Shown piece by piece: positions 21,746-33,073 of a stretch of 64,000 nt of DNA. A model generated the notes under the pieces. The model saw only the letters and a program-made list of their open reading frames with translations. It did no database searches and had not been told where the DNA came from. How positions within the stretch are numbered: the stretch's first letter is position 1; the number at the start of each line of letters is the position of its first letter. The translations under genes were made by a program, and so were the position numbers. Source of the stretch: Mesostigma viride (taxonomy: Eukaryota > Streptophyta > Mesostigmatophyceae > Mesostigmatales > Mesostigmataceae); assembly GCA_009746045.1 (NCBI GenBank), contig RPFO01000175.1, positions 6,177,666 to 6,241,665 on the forward strand. The letters are read 5' to 3'.

Positions 21746-24700
21746 CTCCTGCAACCTGGTGAGTTTCCCGCCATGCATCCTGATCTTCAGCGACTTCATC
21801 AAGGCTTTTGATTCTGTCCTCTGCGCCGGGACGCTCTATGGGCTGTACTTGCTCGCGCTCGCGTCCCCGGCCACTCCCCTGATTACCGTCATCCGCACGC
21901 TGTATGAGGGGTCGACCACTTCGGTGCGCACTCAACACGGCATTACCCCGCCATGCCCACTGCAGAGCGGCGTCTGCGCATGGCAGGGTTGCGTCCTGTC
22001 GCCGTACCTGTTTATTATTGTAGTGGATTATGTTATGCGCCTGGCACGTGCTCGCTTTGCTAGCATCACAGGCCGTGCCCCTGGCCTAGCGATCACGAAC
22101 GAGCTTGGGGAAGGGGGGCCGACTAACAAGCAGAATTTACTAGCTGACCTCATTTATATGCCGACGACATCACGCTCATCGAGAAGCCTGAGTCTGCCCA
22201 ACTTTGGCTGGACTGCCTGGCGCTCGAGGCTCGGGCGGTTGGTCTAGAAATCAGCCCCAAAACGGAGGCCCTGGCCCTCGGCATGGCAGGCCGGCCCCCA
22301 CCCACACTCGGCCTCTTAGACGATGCCGAGGTCAACTACCCTCCTTCAGGCCGCTTCAAGCTGCTCGGCAGTTGGCTTCCCGACTGCGAGGACGACATGA
22401 CGACACGGATCAGGCCGCATGGCGTGGGCGCACCTCCATGACCACCGCCGCTGGTCGGTGGAGCAACCCCGCCCTACCCCGGATCGTCAAGCGTGACCTC
22501 GATCTTCAAGGTCGTCATTCTGACGATCCTGACCTACGGCGCCGAGACGTGGACACTGACGCAGGAGCTGGAGCAACGACTCGACGGCGCCGTCACCAAG
22601 ATGCTGCGCAAGGCCCTTATCATCCCCTTTGGTTTGCACATTAGTAATGAGGATTTGTACGCTGATTTGCCCTATGTTTCCCACATTATTAGGCACAGGC
22701 GCCTGGGCCTAGCCGGGCACCTGGCCCGCAAAGATCAGGTAGATACATCAGATAGTGTCTATTTACCCACAGGTTGGTTTTCACCAAGGTCACATGGGGA
22801 CGGTAATTTTGGCGGGAAGGACCGGTCCTATGGGTCGTCCGGCCCCAGTGGCGCGAATCTGGTATATGTGCTGAGCGTCCTGACCCGTTGGGGTCGACAG
22901 GGGTCGACGGTTACTGAAAGATATGTGAGGTGGAAAAGTACCTATTTTGGCCACTTTCGTGCAACCGGACGACGAATTTTCACGAATGCACGACCATGGC
23001 GGCCTCGAGTAAAATAGACCGCATGGCCACGTTCGTTCATCATTTCGACCAGTAAGGAGCGCGTTGGGTAGATAAATTATCCGTGAAGCTAGCCCGATCG
23101 CTAAATGGGTCAAAAGTTGATTTCTAAACTCGTGGGGTCCTTATTTGTGTGCTGAATGCCAGGTTAGTGAAATTCAGATGGGGCGTAATTGGCGTTGATA
23201 GTGCGCCTGCCAGCAGGCCGGTGCTTCGATATGCTGGGAAGAGACTAGCGGAACGGCGGGGAGGGATGTTGGGGCAGCCGTGACTAAAGGGGCACTGGCT
23301 ATTTTCGAGCCTTTTGGCGTGGATCCGTAGGTAGAGGAAGGGGTGTTTTTAGCTAGGAAAAACTGGGATGCGGACAATAAACGCGTGCGCGCCCCCAGCT
23401 ATGGGAGCGCCATTATGCGAACAGCGCTGGTGAGGCCGCTGCAGCCGCTTTCATACGTCAATGGACGACGCATGGAGCGTCTGTCCGGCCAGATTTGCGG
23501 GCTGCATCGCTTCCGGACAACTTGAAAACGCCGAGCTTGAACAGCTTTTCTAATGCAGCCACGTTCAGCGCCAGCGCATATGCGTGCCTAGTGATCCCGG
23601 GTGTGAGGGGTGTGAAAGGTAAGTGCGTCCTGGTGGTAGAAAGGTAATGGCATCGATTTGCTTGTGATATCGTCAGTTTTTAGCTGCCTATCGGCGCCTA
23701 CTGCCGATGTGACGTAAGGCAGGTTATAGTACTTCGTGCAGTGCTCTGCGGCTGGCCCCCGCCGTGTAGACGTGTTTGCTTTCCATAAGAAGCATGGCCG
23801 TTCCTGCCATGCTGGCCATGTCTCAGGCAACCCTTGCAAAGCCCCAAAAAGCCTAAGAGGTCTAGTAGGCTGTGCAAATGTTGTCCAGTTATGCTTGTAT
23901 ATCTTGCCATGTGCTGTTCATCTGCTGCCGCGGCAGCAAACCCCTGTCATAATATACCGTAACAACCTAGATATTGGGGCTATGTGAGTGAAGCTACGCG
24001 CTTGGAAGGTCACACCTATCATTATAATGCATGATCCTTGTGCGTGTTTGTAATAGAGGCTTTGGATTCCTCATGGTTACGTGCAATACCCATGGCAGGC
24101 TATTGCTGCCTGCAGTGCTGCGCGACAGCCCCGGCCGTGCAAGTGTGTGTGAGGGGTCCCTTGGGGAGCATGCCATGTCATGCCATGCTTACCGTGTCGT
24201 GGGGGAACCTCGTAAGGTCCAAAAGACACGTTACATGCAGATGGAACTGAGTACTGGCGCCTTTTGGTCGCTTGTATCTATGGTCATGTTGTGTTGATGG
24301 TGCCGTCGCAGCGACACCCTGTTTTATTAAATCATAATTAAATAGGTATTAGGGCTATATGACTGATGATGGCTGGGAACCCCAAAACAATCATAATAAT
24401 GCATGGCCTTCACTCATATTTGGAATAAAGTTTGTTGGCTCATTGTAATTACATGCAACACCCAATTTATAAAAAGGCCTCAATTGTGGCCTTTTTCTAG
24501 GTAGATAGACAATAGACTAGCTGGCACCAAGCCCGCCCAGCCTGGGCGATATGTCCTCACCTGGCGTGCCCCCGGCCGGCCGCGCGCGGCAGGGCCGCCA
24601 CCCGTGGACTTTTCGTGATAGACTCGGCATGGACATGTGCTACACTAGACGTGACGGGCTCACCCCCGGGCAGCCTCCTGGTTTGTCTGTAATATGGAGG

Positions 24701-24835
24701 CAGATGGTGCGCAAGGATCTAGATGGCAAGTAGTGATGAAGGAGACCACCCCAAAGCCTGTGGGGGCTCCACGTGTGACCAAGTATGGCATTCATAGCGA
24801 TTCGGGCCGCGGTGCCCACACCCCTGTAACTAGGA
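21746..24835 (+). pseudogene. ORF2 remnant of LINE copy F
   Basis: SDFIKAFDSV, CVLSPYLFIIVVDYVMR and LTYGAETWTLTQELEQRLDG are readable. Frames break at YADD (ADLIYMPTTS instead of YADD), near 22410-22500 and at the 22756 insertion. The end of the ORF, LSVIWRQMVRKD, lies beyond the insertion. Copy G has the same segment uninterrupted at this point, which proves the insertion. Confidence 0.8.
22756..24511. mobile_element. 1756-bp insertion with 12-bp inverted ends and ATAG target duplication
   Basis: The element begins TGTCTATTTACC and ends GGTAGATAGACA, an inverted repeat with one mismatch. ATAG occurs at 22752-22755 and 24512-24515. Removing the element and one ATAG restores CATCAGATAGACTAGCTGG, exactly the sequence of the uninterrupted copy G. 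No transposase frame is visible. The TG...CA ends and 4-bp duplication fit either a non-autonomous DNA transposon or a solo LTR. Confidence 0.85.
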
Positions 24836-24901
24836 CCTAGATGATAGCATATACCATCCATTCCATCCCATCTTCCCCTCCCACTGATGAGGACTTATGC
24901 T

Positions 24902-24920
24902 CACGTGACGCAGTCACGTG
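24902..24920 (+). promoter_or_regulatory. 3'-terminal stem-loop of LINE F
   Basis: Perfect 8-bp stem CACGTGAC/GTCACGTG with a GCA loop, two bases before the TAAT tail. The same stem is found in copy G (25904-25922) and in the 246-bp copy at 42666-42911. Confidence 0.7.
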
Positions 24921-24945
24921 TCTATTAATTAATTAATTAATTAAC

Positions 24946-25389
24946 AGTCTGCTCTATAGATAGTCCTCAGGCGACGTTGGACCTGGCCGCCATGCGTCCA
25001 GGCATTAGCTGCCTCACCCCATAAAACAGCTGCCTTGCTGCGATGTGTGAAGATTATTATACTTGCCGCCAGCGCAAATATCTACATGCCCGATCCAGTC
25101 AGGTGTAGACACGTACCGCCCTCAAGTGGTCTGGCCCGGGCCCCCGGCCAGCCACGGCGGCATCAATTAATTAACTAATTAAGTAGTCTCCTGTCCCCAG
25201 GGCGGCATATCCTGACATTACATGGCCAGCAGTGCGCCGGCCAACCAAGGACATACCCAGGAGGGGTGGTAGACCAGCCATGAACAACACCGATCAGTTG
25301 CTGGCCGATCCCTATAGCTCATGGTCCCAGCCCGGCCATGCAGCTTGAACACCGCATCTCCTCCCTTTCTCGAGCTTGGACTGCCATTA
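24946..25389. other. Spacer with a further TTAA-type tail
   Basis: Contains TCAATTAATTAACTAATTAA at about 25164-25183, resembling a LINE tail, but no coding frame. Confidence 0.4.
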
Positions 25390-25882
25390 GGCCGGGCCCA
25401 CTTCAAATGTTCCGAAAAGTGTGACACTTTTGGTCGTTTTTTTTACTTTTTCGACGATCGTCACTCTGCAGAGTGATTCGTCGTGCGAAATCGTGCGAAA
25501 TTGTGCGAAATTTGCTGAAATCGTGTGAAATTTGCTGAAATCGTGCGAATTTGTGCGAAATTTGCTGAAATTGTGCGAAATTTCATGTGAAAAATGTCGA
25601 CGGTAAAAAATTTTGATGTGCACAACGTGTGTGAATTCATGCGAAATTTTGTCAAACGTCACTCCCCAAAACGACCCTTGGTTGAAATCCATGCGAAATT
25701 GTGCGAAATCATGCAAAATTGTGCGAAATCGTGCGAAATCGTGCGAAAATGTGTGAAAATTTTGCGAAAATCACGCGAAAATCACGCGAACTCGTGCGAA
25801 ATTTTATTTTTTTTTTGCGAAAATAGCGAAAAAGTGTCACACACTTGGCTTGGACGGCGGAACATTTGAAGTGGGCCCGGCC
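25390..25882. mobile_element. 493-bp MITE filled with GTGCGAAAT repeats
   Basis: Terminal inverted repeats of 25 bp begin GGCCGGGCCCACTTCAAATG on both ends; next to them AGTGTGACACTTTT recurs in inverted form. ATTA lies on each side (25386-25389 and 25883-25886), a 4-bp target duplication inside the TAAT tail of LINE G. The inside consists of direct and inverted GTGCGAAAT-like units, plus strand on the right and minus strand on the left. No coding capacity. Confidence 0.85.
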
Positions 25883-26736
25883 ATTAATTAATTAATTAAT
25901 AGACACGTGACTGCGTCACGTGAGCATAAGTCCTCAGTGGGAGGGGAACATGGGATGGAATGGATGGTATATGCTATCATCTAGGTCCTAGTTACAGGGG
26001 TGTGGGCACCGCGGCCCGAATCGCTATGAATGCCATACTTGGTCACACGCGGAGCCCCCACAGGCTTGGGGGTGGTCTCCTTCATCACTACTTGCCATCT
26101 ATCCTTGCGCACCATCTGCCTCCATATTACAGACAAACCAGGAGGCTGCCCGGGGGTGAGCCCGTCACGTCTAGCGTAGCACATGTCCATGCCGAGTCTA
26201 TCACGAAAAGTCCACGGGTGGCGGCCCTGCCGCGCGCGGCCGGGGGCACGCCAGGTGAGGACATATCGCCCAGGCTGGGCGGGCTTGGTGCCAGCTAGTC
26301 TATCTGATGTATCTACCTGATCTGTGCGGGCCAGGTGCCCGGCTACTAGGCCCAGGCGCCTGTGCCTAATAATGTGGGAAACATAGGGCAAATCAGCGTA
26401 CAAATCCTCATTACTAATGTGCAAACCAAAGGGGATGTTAAGGGCCTTGCGCAGCATCTTGGTGACGGCGCCGTCGAGTCGTTGCTCCAGCTCCTGCATC
26501 AGTGTCCACGTCTCGGCGCCGTAGGTCAGGATCGTCAGAATGACGACCTTGAAGAGGTCACGCTTGACGATCCGGGGTAGGGCGGGGTTGCTCCACCAGC
26601 GGCGGTGGTCATGGAGGTGCGCCCACGCCATGCCGATCCGTGTCGTCATGTCGTCCTCGCAGTCGGGAAGCCAACTGCCGAGCAGCTTGAAGCGGCCTGA
26701 AGGAGGGTAGTTGACCTCGGCATCGTCTAAGAGGCG

Positions 26737-29700
26737 CACTAGGAACTCGGGGGTGGTAAATTTACCACTTTTTATCACTTTTTACCACCTTTTTACCACC
26801 TCGAGGTGGTAAAAGAGGTCTAAGGGTGGTAAAAAGTGATAAAAAGTGATAAAAAGTGATAAAAAGTGATAAAAAGTGGTAAAAAAGTGGGTATATTTTA
26901 CCACTTTTTACCACTTTGTGGTAAAAAGTGGTAAAGTGGTGGTAAAAGGCTTGTGCAAGTGGTAAAAAGTGATAAAAAGTGGTAAAACCGAAGAAGTGAT
27001 AAAAAGTGGTAAAAAATACCACATGAGCATGCACACAAGTGGTAAAAACACAAGTGCTAAACCGACAAAAATGTCAGGCGTAAAACGACAAGAAAAGCAT
27101 CTTTATTCATTCAATCATCAAAATATTGGCATGGTTGTCAGGTGAACCTGCTACATATGGTGTTTGTCAACCGTAGGAGACTTCTTGCGCCTGCGCCTGC
27201 CCAACAGTATACCACGAGAAAAATCATGAGCTTTATTTCATTAAGTCATTAATGTGAAAAAAAACTCAGCACCACTAAGGTGCATTATAGGGTTATCATA
27301 CAATATAGCCAATGTACCATCAAAGCCGCGAGCCACGAGGTAGCCATGGCTGACAGCGGAGATCATAACTTTCTCGTTTGGGCACCGAAATCGGCTGTGA
27401 ACATCACAATCGCTTCGTCTTTCTAAGACGCACACGCTGATATAATTTTCCGAAGCTATTGCGCAATATGTGATGAGCAAACGCTCCTCGACACAGGCAG
27501 CCTGGCGGCTGCGCTAAGCCCTGAAAATACGTCTGCAGCTCCGGCTGCAGCCTCGCCCTCAGGTCCGGAAGGCAGTGGTGACACTAGTCGGGCACTGGTG
27601 GTCGCCCAGAGCCCTCATTTGATGCCCAGCACGTTGAACGCGTTGTGTCGGCACAGCGACCCCCCCTGCATTCAAACAAAGGCACACCGATAACCAAGAA
27701 AAGACTATGCAAATGTGTAGCCTTGTTCATTGAAATTATGGCTGGCTTACGCAAAGAGCGACTGTAAGATGACCTATACAGTGGGGCCGGAAACAGGTTG
27801 CTTGATGAGGACGTTAATCGGGCTTCGCTGGCCGGGAGTGTCTAGTGGTGAGAACCATTGCAGCGATCGCTTTCCCACCATTTACGAGGAAATAACCGCA
27901 AATGAAAAACCACTGAAACGGTCTAGCTAGTCAGTCATTACATTAGCCATATGCCATGCATGTTTCCAAACGTCCAAGAACTGCACACGGTGCAAATGCA
28001 AAAATCCGGAGGACACGACTTCATTGCTTCATATTTGTATGCAGAAGAATAAATAAGTGACATGCATTAAGGGCCCGCCTGCATAAAGGGCCTGCAGTCT
28101 GATTCGGGCCCAACGGCAGCACCGCCATAGAAGATAAGGGCCGGCAGTCTGATTCGGGCCCAACGGCAGCACCGCCATAGAAGATAAGGGCCCGCAGTCT
28201 GATGCGGGCCCCACGGCACCACCGCCATAGCAGAACTCGAAGGGGTCGTGGTGCGCGTGAAAGGTAATGTATGCCCTTTGTCGGTAGGTACCGTTGGGGT
28301 CAAATTGGGTGCCCCCAAAATCGGGCCGACGCGTCAAAAGACTGAGGCCGTCGATGAGTGCCATCGTGCGGCTTGGGTAACTTCTGTTGGAAAACTTCAG
28401 GTAAGTTAACTTAATGCAAACCACTGGTCGCCCGCGTCGGGAACCGGCCCAACGGCTCTCCCGCAAAAAATTACGCGGCATACTGCATAAGTCGTCGGAT
28501 CGTTACATTTCGACGGTCAAGATTTCATGATGAGGTTTGCGTTCAATTTGCCGCAGTTTGCAACCCAGAGAAAGTAGTCGTTGGACTCGTTGCCCACGAT
28601 GAAACACAAACAAGCAAGCTGTTTCCGGCCCCACCGTCTAGGTCATCTAGTCGCTCTTCACGTCAGCCGGCCATTATTTCGCATGTAAGGCTACACATTT
28701 CCATCTCCATTCATATTCATAATCCTGCACGGCTCGACAGCGCGGACAAGATAACGGCAGGCTCGAGCTACCATGGTCCGGATTCTCCCGATTTCTGACC
28801 TGCGCTGGTTGTCTCCTTGATATTGGCAAAACTCTCCGGTAAGAGGTTTTTCGCAGTTTGGCTGTTTCGAAACGTTACTTAAGTGAGATGCCTTCGGATC
28901 AGGAGACTCACACAGCCGCGACATCATGCCAAAGGTCCTATGTTCGATCCCTTGCTGGTAGCTTCTGAGCTTTCTTATTTTCTCTGTTCCGCGGAATCTC
29001 AGATTTGGGCCGCTAGCGTTTTCACGTTTGTTGCTTTCTGATCCGACGACAACGTTGTGGCTTGCTCGTGTGACATCTGGCGCATGGTGTGATTCATGTG
29101 TATGGGCTGCTTTGCCATAAGAGTGAGTGTTGGGTCTTAAATCGTATTCTACACATTTGCTGCATGGACCGTTAGGTGCTGGCGAGCTCTTCCTTGTAGA
29201 ATTGTGATGTCTATGTCAAGGATCTGATATCTTTTTGTTCTCTTGCATATTGTGTCGCGGCTTGCTTGGATTCTTGCAGGCACCACGGGAATGAAATGGG
29301 AGCGGTCAGCATGATGCCCTAGCAAGCGACCAGCTTCGTTAACCACTAGCTGCCATCGTATAAGATGAAAGGCAATGACGGATGTGTCATAAAGCCATAA
29401 CAGTGTTGTATAGATGATTCATTAAATGATCAATGGTTACAATTTCAGAACAGCCTCTGAATGGCTAGTATGAATCGATAGGTTCTTGACGGCTATAAAC
29501 ATTTATTATTTAAACATTTTAATGAAGCGATTTTGATTGCCCTGATTTGACCAGTGCTGTTGATTCACGTCCTGTTTTTTGAGATTTTTCTCACGTTTTC
29601 TCCTTTTCTCACCTTTTTTGGGTCATCTCACCCGGGCGAGAAACGTGTTTTCTCACCCATTCTCAAAGCCGAGTTCCTAGTGAGATCTATCTGCGTTTTT

Positions 29701-30014
29701 TCCCTCCATATTTTTTACCATTTTTACCACCGATTTTTTCACCTCCATGGTGGTAATTTTTTACCACCTGTTTTCACCCTCGTTTTTACCACCTGGTGGT
29801 ATTTTTTTACCACGATGGCGGTCAGGTGGTAAAATGGAGGTGGTAAAGGCTTTTACCACCCCCTGTTTTACCACCTTTTACCACCTGTTTTACCCCTTTT
29901 TTACCACTTTTTATCACTTTTTATCACTTTTTATCACTTTTTACCACTTTTTACCACCGGGTGATATAGATTTTACCACTTTTTACCACTTATATCACCC
30001 CCGAGTTCCTAGTG
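26737..30014. mobile_element. Non-autonomous CACTA (EnSpm-type) element, 3278 bp
   Basis: Both ends carry CACTAGGAACTCGGGGGTG in inverted orientation, with CG on each side (26735-26736 and 30015-30016). Removing the insert rejoins the reading frame of LINE G (compare GAGGCCGAGTGTG in copy F). Subterminal regions (26755-27055 and 29700-29995) are packed with ACCACTTTTT and ATCACTTTTT units in inverted orientation between the two ends. CACTA termini, a 2-bp duplication and subterminal arrays are hallmarks of the EnSpm/CACTA superfamily. The 2.6-kb inside contains no transposase, so it must be mobilised in trans. Confidence 0.9.
28087..28236. repeat. Three 50-bp tandem repeats inside the CACTA element
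   Basis: Units start at 28087, 28137 and 28187 with exactly 50-bp spacing. The shared core is TCTGATTCGGGCCCAACGGC; the third unit is slightly diverged. Confidence 0.85.
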
Positions 30015-31279
30015 CGGAGTGTGGGTGGGGGCCCTGCCATGCCGAGGGCCAGGGCCTCCGTTTTGGGGCTGATTTCTAGACCAACCGCCCGAGCCTCGAG
30101 CGCCAGGCAGTCCAGCCAAAGTTGGGCAGACTCCGGCTTCTCGATGAGCGTGATGTCGTCGGCATAAATGAGGTCAGCTAGTAAGTTCTGCTTGTTAGTC
30201 GGCCCCCCTTCCCCAAGCTCGTTCGTGATCGCTAGGCCAGGGGCACGGCCTGCAATGCTAGCAAAGCGAGCACGTGCCTGGCGCATGACATAATCCACTA
30301 CAATAATAAACAGGTACGGCGACAGGACGCAACCCTGCCAGACGCCGGTCTGCAGTGGGCATGGCGGGGTAATGCCGTGTTGAGTGCGCACCGAAGTGGT
30401 CGACCCCTCATACAGCGTGCGGATGACGGTAATCAGGGGAGTGGCCGGGGACGCGAGCGCGAGCAAGTACAGCCCATAGAGCGTCCCAGAGGACAGAATC
30501 AAAAGCCTTGATGAAGTCGACGAAGATCAGGATGGCGGGAAACTCACCAGGTTGCAGGAGAGAGATTTCCTCGAAGAGGCGACGCGCGACGAAGATGGCC
30601 ATGACGGTGTTGCGCCCAGGACGGAAGCCCATTTGACTTTCCCCAAGGTGACAGTCGAGAGCAGAACGAAGGCGGTTGAGGATCATGCGCATGAACAACT
30701 TAAGTGCGGCGCTCTGGATGCAGACTCCTCTGTAGTTGGCGGGGTCGTCAGGGGAACCTTTGTTTTTGTACAGCATAATACGGTAGCTGTGCTGCCACTC
30801 AGGAATCGGCGGCGCGTTGGCAAGCAGGATCCGGTTGCAGACGTCAAGCAGGAATCCCGTCAGCGCCGTCAGCTTAATCACCGGGGCTGGGAGCTGGTCA
30901 GGTCCAACGGCGGCATAAAAGCGGAGTTGCTTGGCGGCGGTGCTCAGCTCGAGCTCGGTGAACGGCGGGAGCTCGTTGGGGTCGGCCAGGGGTTCCGTCA
31001 GGGCTGGGTACGTGTAGTCCTGCTCAGCGGCGGGCGGCGTGGGCGGCGCAGGGACGTCCGCCGGTGCTACTGCCAGGCGTGCGGCCGCCAGAGGGCCAAG
31101 CGGCGGAGGCGGCGGGGGGGCGCCGAGCAGCCGGGACTGGGAGGAATACCACTGGTCGAGCTGCTGCTGCGGTGAGCCAGAGAGCGTCCGCGGCGCCGGC
31201 TGCGCGCCGCCGGCGGGCCGTTGGGCGTGACGCAGGCGGGTCCAGGCGTACTTGCCGTGCTGGTCCTTGAGGTGGACTG

Positions 31280-31555
31280 CCATGCATGCTGCCAACTGAT
31301 GCAAGACAAGAAGAGATCGATGGCAGACCATTGTCCAGGCCCACACGCCAGCCCGTCCTGTGGGCAAGCCCCCCCGGGCCCCAAGCGGAAGGGGCGCTGT
31401 AATACTGAGTAAAGTAGCTAGGACTTTTGTAGCTTAGATTAGAGTTAGCTTAAGTTGGTTTTTCACGGCTCCGTTCCCCCCCACCCATCAGCCATGGAAT
31501 ACGTGTGCTACATGATCTCCGGCCCAACGGAGTCATGTTATAATTTAAATATATC
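31280..31555 (+). mobile_element. RTE-like LINE 3' end (about 275 bp)
   Basis: Matches the last ORF2 codons and 3' UTR of copy E: CACACGCC...CCTGTGGGCAAGCC and then GTGCTACATGATCTCC. The terminal stem ACATGA(T)CTCCG/CGGAG(T)CATGT is followed by TTATAATTTAAAT. It is a heavily truncated copy directly beside copy G. Confidence 0.8.
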
Positions 31556-31765
31556 TACACAATTTGCCACATAGCTATGGCATACCGGCCCATGCGCATG
31601 ACACGCAAGTACTTACTTGCCAACTATAGTTATACAAAAGTGTACAGAGATATCTCATAAAATCCTGCTGATCGAAGCAAAGTTTAACAAAAATCAAAAT
31701 CTTGATCAGCCGATGAAATGCCAACTGCTAAGTATCCTGTAGAATAGCACGAATTTACATCGAAG
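31556..31765. other. Short spacer before LINE E
   Basis: AT-rich, no recognisable feature. It ends at the left target duplication of LINE E. Confidence 0.4.
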
Positions 31766-31823
31766 AATGGTAAGCCGTGCGCCTGCGCCCCCTGCCATCG
31801 TCTAGGTGCTATTAAACGTAGCC

Positions 31824-32999
31824 ATGGAGGCCCCCGCATCGTCTTCAGTTCTTGCTGCCGAGTCTCTCGAGGACAAACTTGCTGCAAACAAAATCGCCAC
31901 CGACATTGCCGCGGCCAAGAAAGCCGCTAACAAGCGCACCAAGACTTCGGCAGCGACTTCGGAAGCAACTCCGATAGCGGTTGAAACCTCCTTGCCGGAC
32001 TCCATTTCTTCCTCATTCTACATGCCAGTCGCACGTTTGAGCCTGGACGACATCGCTGCCTTCCTTGGCTTCAGCGACGCCGAGGTGCGACGCGTGCTGC
32101 AGCTCCGCTACGAACACAACGCCCCGATTCGCCACCCTCGCACCGGCCAGGTTATGGACGCTCCTTCGGATACCATTGATGCTTTGGAGCCCAAGGATTG
32201 CCGTCTTGCATGTCTTATTTCGTGCTGCTCTGAACTTGTCGAGCTGCCGGCGACACCCATCGCCAGGCCAGCCCCCGCGACCGACACTACCGTGCCGCTG
32301 CAGGACCTCGCACAGTCTTTTACGACCGTGCAGGGCGACATTAAGGTCCTGAAGGAGACGATGCTGGAGCTGAAGAAAGCCATGGCAGCCCCTGCCAAAA
32401 CTACCACGTTTGCCGATGTCACCGGCAAGCAATTGACCACCATTGTTCAACAGGCGGCCAAGTCTGCAGCTACCGCTGCGGTCACCCAGAATGCAGTGCA
32501 GCAACGCCAACGCAATATGGTAATCAAAGGCTTCCAGAAAGGCGCGGCAGCACAGGAGACAGCACACTCACTTGCCGAGGAGCTGCGCGGCCCAGCGTTT
32601 CTGGGGAAGCTGCAGCTCCAGAACCGTGTTGCCATTGAACGTGCCATTCGGCTGCCAGGCCCTCTGGGCCTGGTCGTCGTCACCATGGCCTCCATGCACG
32701 ACAAACGCCTCGTGCTGGGAGCACGTCGTCTGCTCCAACGCGATGACTTCAGCCTCGACGAGGACTACACGACGGCTCAACTGAAGGCGAGGAGCGCGGT
32801 GTGGAACAGCACCATCGTCCAGGAGACCAAGAAGCAAGAGACCAAGGGTAAGCGCATTAAGTTGCGTCTGCTTCAGGATGGCTCCTTTGCAGCATTCTTT
32901 GATGGGCACAGGATTACAGGTGTTCCGATTAACACCCCCGGAGCGGAGTCTCGTCAGGCGTCTAGCCAGAAGGGTGCTGCCTCTGTTGGTAGACAGTAG
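31824..32999 (+). CDS. LINE ORF1 protein (copy E)
   Basis: 391 codons from ATG 31824 to TAG 32999. The N-terminal 50 residues are Ala/Lys-rich. A helical stretch (about 160-190, FTTVQGDIKVLKETMLELKK) could form a coiled coil. From about residue 225 (NMVIKGF) an RRM-like fold is plausible, with a basic C-terminal domain ending RIKLRLLQDGSFAAFFDG. This order resembles ORF1 proteins that coat LINE RNA and form trimers; the assignment is structural inference. The frame extends six codons upstream without another ATG. Confidence 0.8.
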   Translation: MEAPASSSVLAAESLEDKLAANKIATDIAAAKKAANKRTKTSAATSEATPIAVETSLPDSISSSFYMPVARLSLDDIAAFLGFSDAEVRRVLQLRYEHNAPIRHPRTGQVMDAPSDTIDALEPKDCRLACLISCCSELVELPATPIARPAPATDTTVPLQDLAQSFTTVQGDIKVLKETMLELKKAMAAPAKTTTFADVTGKQLTTIVQQAAKSAATAAVTQNAVQQRQRNMVIKGFQKGAAAQETAHSLAEELRGPAFLGKLQLQNRVAIERAIRLPGPLGLVVVTMASMHDKRLVLGARRLLQRDDFSLDEDYTTAQLKARSAVWNSTIVQETKKQETKGKRIKLRLLQDGSFAAFFDGHRITGVPINTPGAESRQASSQKGAASVGRQ

Positions 33000-33073
33000 G
33001 TAGACAACCTTCCTCGTCGGCTCGCGGCTAACAGGCTTCGGGGACAGCCTCTAAATAGTCCCGTTCCACTACC

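Larger units (their letters stand above)
21746..24945 (+). mobile_element. RTE-like LINE, 5'-truncated (copy F), split by an insertion
   Basis: LINE sequence runs 21746-22755 and resumes at 24512-24945. It starts inside the reverse transcriptase (SDFIKAFDSV) and ends with a 3' UTR carrying the perfect stem CACGTGAC/GTCACGTG at 24902-24920 and a TTAA-repeat tail (24923-24945). The intervening 1756 bp are a separate element. Confidence 0.85.
25883..31275 (-). mobile_element. RTE-like LINE, 5'-truncated (copy G), split by a CACTA element
   Basis: Minus-strand LINE whose 3' tail (TAAT repeats) and stem CACGTGAC/GTCACGTG (25904-25922) lie on the left. LINE sequence runs 25883-26736 and resumes at 30015-31275. 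It is closely related to copy F. The 5' end is lost before the end of the endonuclease domain. Confidence 0.85.
25981..31275 (-). pseudogene. ORF2 remnant of LINE copy G
   Basis: Upstream piece (31275-30408): YKNKGSPDDPANYRGV, SQMGFRPGRNTVMAIF and FVDFIKAFDSVLWDALW. A frameshift near 30480 leads to GVWQGCVLSPYLF and LADLIYADDITLIEK (30502-30015), so the catalytic YADD box is kept. After the CACTA insertion the frame resumes with FKLLGSWLPD, LTYGAETWTL, HRRLGLVAGHLART and LSVIWRQMVRKD, ending at 25981. Confidence 0.8.
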
